Assembly: GCA_016722945.1 (NCBI GenBank)
Contig: JAEQMT010000065.1
Location: forward strand, 1 to 64,000
Direction of reading: 5' to 3'
Length of the DNA: 64,000 bases
Source of the DNA: Desulfofustis sp. PB-SRB1
GTDB lineage: Bacteria; Desulfobacterota; Desulfobulbia; Desulfobulbales; Desulfocapsaceae
This document shows, piece after piece, positions 60,101-64,000 of this stretch (positions within the stretch are counted from its first letter, which is position 1; each line of letters starts with the position of its first letter). Made by a program: the position numbers and the translations under genes. The notes under the pieces were generated by a model. That model was not told where the DNA came from. It worked only from the letters and a program-made list of their open reading frames with translations, and ran no database searches.

Positions 60101-62203
60101 GTGGTGAGCACCAAAGAAGCGCGATCCTCCACGCCAGGAATCGATCGACTGGTAGTTGTGATCGGCGTGGGGATTTCCCTGCTGCACATCTACTTCAACA
60201 TCTACGCGGTCCTTCCCACCCTCCTGCAAAACGCCCTGCACTATGGCGGGTTCGCCATACTGTGCGCCCTGCTCTACCCTATGCGGGGCCGGGATATCGG
60301 CGCCAGAGGCCGGATCGGCCTCACTGTCGATATCTGTCTGGGGCTGCTGGCCGCCGGTTGCGCCCTGTATCTGATCGGCATGGAGGACGCCATCTACGAG
60401 CGCGGCGTCCGGCTCAACACCAGTGAGTGGATCGCCGGCATCACCCTGATCCTTACCGCCATCGAATTCACCCGCCGTACCACCGGCTGGATCATCCCTA
60501 TCCTCATCATCGTGGCACTGACCTACGTGGGGTGGTGGGGCAGTCTGATCGACGGGGTGTTCAAGTTCGGCGGCCTGACGGCCGAGACCATCCTGTTTCG
60601 TTCGGTTTACGGCGATGATGGAATTTTCGGCAACATCGCCCGGATCTCGTCCACCTTTGTCTTCATGTTTATCCTGTTCGGCGCCTTTTTGCTGCGCTCC
60701 GGCGCCGGCGACTTTGTCATCAACCTGGCCCAGGCGATGGCCGGCCGTTTCGTGGGCGGCCCCGGGCTGGTTGCGGTGTTCGCCTCCGGGCTGACCGGCA
60801 CTATCTCCGGCTCCGCCGTGGCCAACACCGCCTCCACCGGAGTCATCACCATCCCGCTCATGAAAAAAGCGGGATTTCAGCCCAAATTCGCGGCCGGTGT
60901 CGAAGCCGCAGCCTCCACCGGCGGCCAGCTCATGCCGCCGATCATGGGGGCGGGCGCTTTTGTCATGGCGAGCTACACCCAGATCTCCTACACCACCATC
61001 GTGCTCTACTCGGTGTTGCCGGCGATCCTCTATTTCGCCACGGTGGGCTTTTTTGTCCGTATCGAGGCAAAACGCATCGGCCTGCAGACGGTGGAAGGTG
61101 AACAGCCGAGCGTCATCGAGGTGCTGAAATCAGGGGGACTTCCCTTTCTGCTGCCGGTGAGCTGTCTGATCGGGTTGCTGGTCTATGGGTTCACCCCGAC
61201 CTATGCGGCGGGCATCAGTATCATCGCGGTGATCATATCGTCCTGGCTGACGCCCAACCGGATGGGGCCCAAAGCGGTTATCGAGGCGCTGGCGCTGGGC
61301 GCCCGCAACATGGTAATGACCGCCATCCTGCTGTGCAGCGTCGGACTGGTGGTCAACGTTATTGCCACCGCCGGGATCGGCAACACCTTCTCGTTGATGA
61401 TCACCAACTGGTCCGGTTCCAATATGCTGATCGCCATCAGCCTCATTGCCCTGGCCTCACTGGTTCTGGGCATGGGGTTGCCGGTTACCGCCGCCTATAT
61501 CGTACTGGGAACCCTTTCCGCCCCGGCCCTGTATAACCTGATCGTCGATACCAAGCTGATCGACATCATCGCCGCCGGTGCGCTTTCTGATGAGGCCAAG
61601 GCAATATTGATGCTAGCCATCCCCGATCAGCTGGAACTGCTCAACAATCCCATACCGCTGGAGCAGGCCCGCGGGCTGCTTGCCTCGATCCCGCCTGATC
61701 TTATGGGCACCGTGCGCGATATGGCGCTGAGCGCGGAAACCGCCATGTTTTCACTGCTCTCGGCGCATCTCATCATCTTCTGGCTGAGCCAGGACAGCAA
61801 CGTCACCCCGCCGGTATGTCTGGCCGCCTTTACCGGAGCCGCCATTGCCAAAACCCCGCCCATGGCCACCGGGTTCTACTCCTGGAAAATTGCCAAGGGC
61901 CTCTACATCGTCCCCCTGCTCTTTGCCTATACCCCGTTTATCGGCGGCAGCTGGGGCGAGATTATGCTCATTTTCACCTTCGCCCTCCTCGGCCTTTACT
62001 CCTTTACCGGCGCCATCCAGGGTCATATGGAACAGCGGATCACCCTTATTGAACGATTGCTTCTGCTGGTACTCGCCTTCTTCCTGCTCAAACCAACCAC
62101 CGTCACCATCCACCTGATTGCCGCCGTCTGCCTTATTGCTCACTTCATCTATAATTTCAAAAAGAGACCATCGACCGACATTTCACCTGTGAATGGCCAG
62201 TAA
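60101..62203 (+). CDS. TRAP transporter fused permease (4TM/12TM, TAXI type)
   Basis: 700 residues in which the DctQ-like four-helix part (about 1-150) is fused to the DctM-like twelve-helix part. The central signature reads GLVAVFASGLTGTISGSAVANTAS and GGQLMPPIMGAGAFVMA. A second repeat has GMGLPVTAAYIVLGTLSAP and SNVTPPVCLAAFTGAAIA. Translation starts at one of two adjacent GTG codons (60101 or 60104). Fused permeases always go with TAXI receptors, in agreement with the upstream gene. Confidence 0.96.
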   Translation: MVSTKEARSSTPGIDRLVVVIGVGISLLHIYFNIYAVLPTLLQNALHYGGFAILCALLYPMRGRDIGARGRIGLTVDICLGLLAAGCALYLIGMEDAIYERGVRLNTSEWIAGITLILTAIEFTRRTTGWIIPILIIVALTYVGWWGSLIDGVFKFGGLTAETILFRSVYGDDGIFGNIARISSTFVFMFILFGAFLLRSGAGDFVINLAQAMAGRFVGGPGLVAVFASGLTGTISGSAVANTASTGVITIPLMKKAGFQPKFAAGVEAAASTGGQLMPPIMGAGAFVMASYTQISYTTIVLYSVLPAILYFATVGFFVRIEAKRIGLQTVEGEQPSVIEVLKSGGLPFLLPVSCLIGLLVYGFTPTYAAGISIIAVIISSWLTPNRMGPKAVIEALALGARNMVMTAILLCSVGLVVNVIATAGIGNTFSLMITNWSGSNMLIAISLIALASLVLGMGLPVTAAYIVLGTLSAPALYNLIVDTKLIDIIAAGALSDEAKAILMLAIPDQLELLNNPIPLEQARGLLASIPPDLMGTVRDMALSAETAMFSLLSAHLIIFWLSQDSNVTPPVCLAAFTGAAIAKTPPMATGFYSWKIAKGLYIVPLLFAYTPFIGGSWGEIMLIFTFALLGLYSFTGAIQGHMEQRITLIERLLLLVLAFFLLKPTTVTIHLIAAVCLIAHFIYNFKKRPSTDISPVNGQ

Positions 62204-62650
62204 GACTGACACATGCTAGATCTCACCATAACGGAAGTTGTGGCTGTATCTGGAGCTAATTTTTTTGATAATTGCCACATTCGTGATCAACGCACGCCTG
62301 GCAAAAAAAAAAACAAATCGGTTAATACCATCTTAATCCTAACCTTCATCTTTTGCTGATTCCTCGCTTTTAGCCTATATCGCAATTTCTGAACTTACGA
62401 AATCAACTAGAATTGCTATTTCTGAAACCTACAATATGTTTGAAACAGAACTGGTTTGTATTTTGTTATACATTATCATAGTCAATCTGTTCTTCTATTC
62501 ATGTTCCTATATATTTTCTTTACTCGGCCGACGAAGAATAACCGTTTTATAGACCTTTTCCGATACTGTAAGACCAATTTTCCCAGTAAGAATCGACGAT
62601 ATCTATTTTCCTGACTCATAATTTTCCTGAATCAGCCAGAGCACTACTCC
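62204..62650. other. AT-rich intergenic region without genes
   Basis: About 450 bp clearly richer in A and T than its surroundings, with an A11 run near 62307. I see no hairpin terminator, no RNA gene and no open frame worth naming. It should contain the promoter of the exonuclease-ligase operon. Confidence 0.5.
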
Positions 62651-63655
62651 ATGCTTATCCAGCACACCTCACGCGGGCTTTATTGTCCGGCCGGTGATTT
62701 TTATATTGACCCGTGGCTGCCGGTTCCTCGGGCCGTTATTACCCATGCCCATGGTGATCATGCCCGGTTTGGCTGCGATTCGTATCTCTGTGCGGCGCCG
62801 GGCGTAGAACCGCTTTCTTTGCGGGTGGAAGGAATCATCCAGCTCATTGGTTATGGTGAGCAGATCAGTATCAACGGGGTCAGGGTTTCACTGCATCCTG
62901 CCGGGCATGTGCTGGGCTCCGCCCAGGTAAGAGTGGAGGTGAAAGGCGAGGTATGGGTTGTTTCAGGCGATTACAAACGTGAACCTGATCCTACCTGTGC
63001 ACCGTTTGAGGTCGTTTCCTGCCACACCTTCATTACCGAATCGACCTTTGGGTTGCCGGTCTACCGATGGCCGGCGGGAGAGCGCGTAATCACCCAGATA
63101 TATGAGTGGTGGAGTGAAAACGCAGCGGCGGGCCGCCCGTCGGTGCTGTTGAGTTACGTGATGGGCAAGTCTCAGAGGATTCTGGCCATGCTCGGCGAAT
63201 ATGACGAGTTGCCCGGTCCCGTCTATGCCCATGGCGCCCTCCAGCAGATGAACGAGGCCTACCGGCGGGCCGGTATTGCGCTAATGGATGCACCAAATCC
63301 TGTGTCGGTGGCAAATAACACGGATGTTTTTACCACTGCCCTGGTTCTGGCGCCGCCCAGTGCTCAATCATCCAGCTGGCTCAAACGATTCAAAGGCTGC
63401 GCGGTTGGCCGGGTGTCGGGCTGGATGCGGATTCGCGGCCGAAGGCGCCGCCTGGCACTGGACAAGGGGTTTGTCATGTCTGATCACGCCGACTGGCCGG
63501 CCCTGCTTACTACCATCTCCGAAACCGGCGCCGAACGGGTAATTGCTACCCACGGCAACGGCTCTGCCCTCACCCGCTTTCTTGTGGAACAGGGCGTATG
63601 TGCCGAGGCCTGGACGGATAAAGAGTGGCCTGAAGGTGAGGAGCAAGTCCAATGA
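62651..63655 (+). CDS. DNA ligase-associated exonuclease (metallo-beta-lactamase fold)
   Basis: 334 residues of the beta-CASP-like nuclease family found beside ATP-dependent ligases (TIGR04122-type). Metal ligands appear in THAHGDHARFG, HPAGHVLGSAQ and SGDYKREPDP, with further conserved MSDHADWPAL and ATHGNG near the C-terminus. The acidic D-Y-K-R motif matches the SNM1/Apollo-like nucleases. The stop overlaps the ligase start by ATGA. The pair is probably a DNA end-processing or interstrand crosslink repair module. Confidence 0.92.
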   Translation: MLIQHTSRGLYCPAGDFYIDPWLPVPRAVITHAHGDHARFGCDSYLCAAPGVEPLSLRVEGIIQLIGYGEQISINGVRVSLHPAGHVLGSAQVRVEVKGEVWVVSGDYKREPDPTCAPFEVVSCHTFITESTFGLPVYRWPAGERVITQIYEWWSENAAAGRPSVLLSYVMGKSQRILAMLGEYDELPGPVYAHGALQQMNEAYRRAGIALMDAPNPVSVANNTDVFTTALVLAPPSAQSSSWLKRFKGCAVGRVSGWMRIRGRRRRLALDKGFVMSDHADWPALLTTISETGAERVIATHGNGSALTRFLVEQGVCAEAWTDKEWPEGEEQVQ

Positions 63656-64000
63656 AACGCTTTATCCAGCTCTACCTGGAGTTGGACTCCACCAACAAGA
63701 CTTCGCGCAAAGAGACTGCTCTGATATCTTATTTTCAGGATGCGCCGCCGCGTGACGCTGCCTGGGTGGTCACCTATCTCATTGGTAAACGACCACGCAC
63801 CGCCATCACCGCTAAACATGTACGAATGGCCGCCATTGAGGCCGCCTCGATTCCACCCTGGCTCTTTGAGGAATCCTATGAGGCGGTTGGTGATCTGGCG
63901 GAAACGGTATCCCTGCTCCTGGACGATCAGGACAGAACGACCTCCGGCACTCTGAGCCATTGGATCGAGGATAGATTGATTACCCGCACAACCGCCGATG
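63652..64000 (+). CDS. ATP-dependent DNA ligase, N-terminal part (cut by window edge)
   Basis: The first 116 residues of a ligase of the exonuclease-associated type (TIGR04120-like): MKRFIQLYLELDSTNKTSRK, ALISYFQDAPPRDAAWVVTYL and GKRPRTAITAKHVRMAA. This is the helical DNA-binding domain; the catalytic Lys motif lies outside the window. The start overlaps the exonuclease stop. In known gene sets, a DEXH helicase and a phosphoesterase commonly follow. Confidence 0.9.
   Translation, partial: MKRFIQLYLELDSTNKTSRKETALISYFQDAPPRDAAWVVTYLIGKRPRTAITAKHVRMAAIEAASIPPWLFEESYEAVGDLAETVSLLLDDQDRTTSGTLSHWIEDRLITRTTAD

Overview
The window (about 55% GC by eye) looks like a chromosomal segment from a Gram-negative anaerobe, most likely a Desulfobacterota member near Desulfobulbales. 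This placement is an inference. It rests on a lactate-oxidation cluster with a fused LutB-LutA protein, phosphate acetyltransferase, several TRAP and tricarboxylate-type (TTT) transporters and cytochrome bd. No sulfate-reduction genes lie in the window.

Layout. 1-2.4 kb: the 3' part of a 23S rRNA gene, with an intervening sequence encoding the end of a four-helix-bundle protein, then 5S rRNA, a terminator and low-complexity repeats. 2.6-7.7 kb: a frameshifted small gene, cydAB, a DUF4136 lipoprotein and a 6-phosphofructokinase. 8.2-15.3 kb: rsmI, an orphan HIT/GalT-like protein, trpBA, an M3 oligoendopeptidase and tadA. 15.2-17.1 kb: an inserted or rearranged segment bounded by a perfect 90-bp direct repeat of the tadA tail, holding a YefM-YoeB toxin-antitoxin pair and a decayed Rhs gene. 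17.2-28.3 kb: information processing (tRNA-Ser, SRP RNA, dnaX, ebfC, recR, tRNA-Val, thrS, infC, rpmI, rplT, pheST, ihfA, a MerR regulator, tRNA-Pro). 28.5-30.5 kb: an IS1634-type insertion sequence with a broken transposase.

30.6-38.5 kb: small membrane proteins, an iron-type alcohol dehydrogenase, and a tctCBA transporter operon that continues into a HIT protein and a UroD-superfamily protein. 38.7-46.1 kb: a heterodimeric ABC exporter, a LysE-type exporter and a TRAP transporter dctPQM. 46.3-52.4 kb: an M32 carboxypeptidase and several small metabolic enzymes. 52.4-58.9 kb: lutBA fusion, lutC, pta and a LarA-type lactate racemase, together a plausible route from D/L-lactate to pyruvate and onward from acetyl-CoA to acetyl phosphate. 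59-62.2 kb: a TAXI-type TRAP transporter. 62.6-64 kb: a ligase-associated exonuclease and the start of an ATP-dependent DNA ligase.

Two dispersed repeat families are visible: five copies of a 133-bp MITE-like element with terminal inverted repeats and a palindromic core, and three copies of a smaller palindromic repeat that twice lies beside that element. Three genes (the 2.6-kb small gene, cydB and the transposase) each carry what looks like one extra G/C base. This suggests either assembly indels or recent decay.
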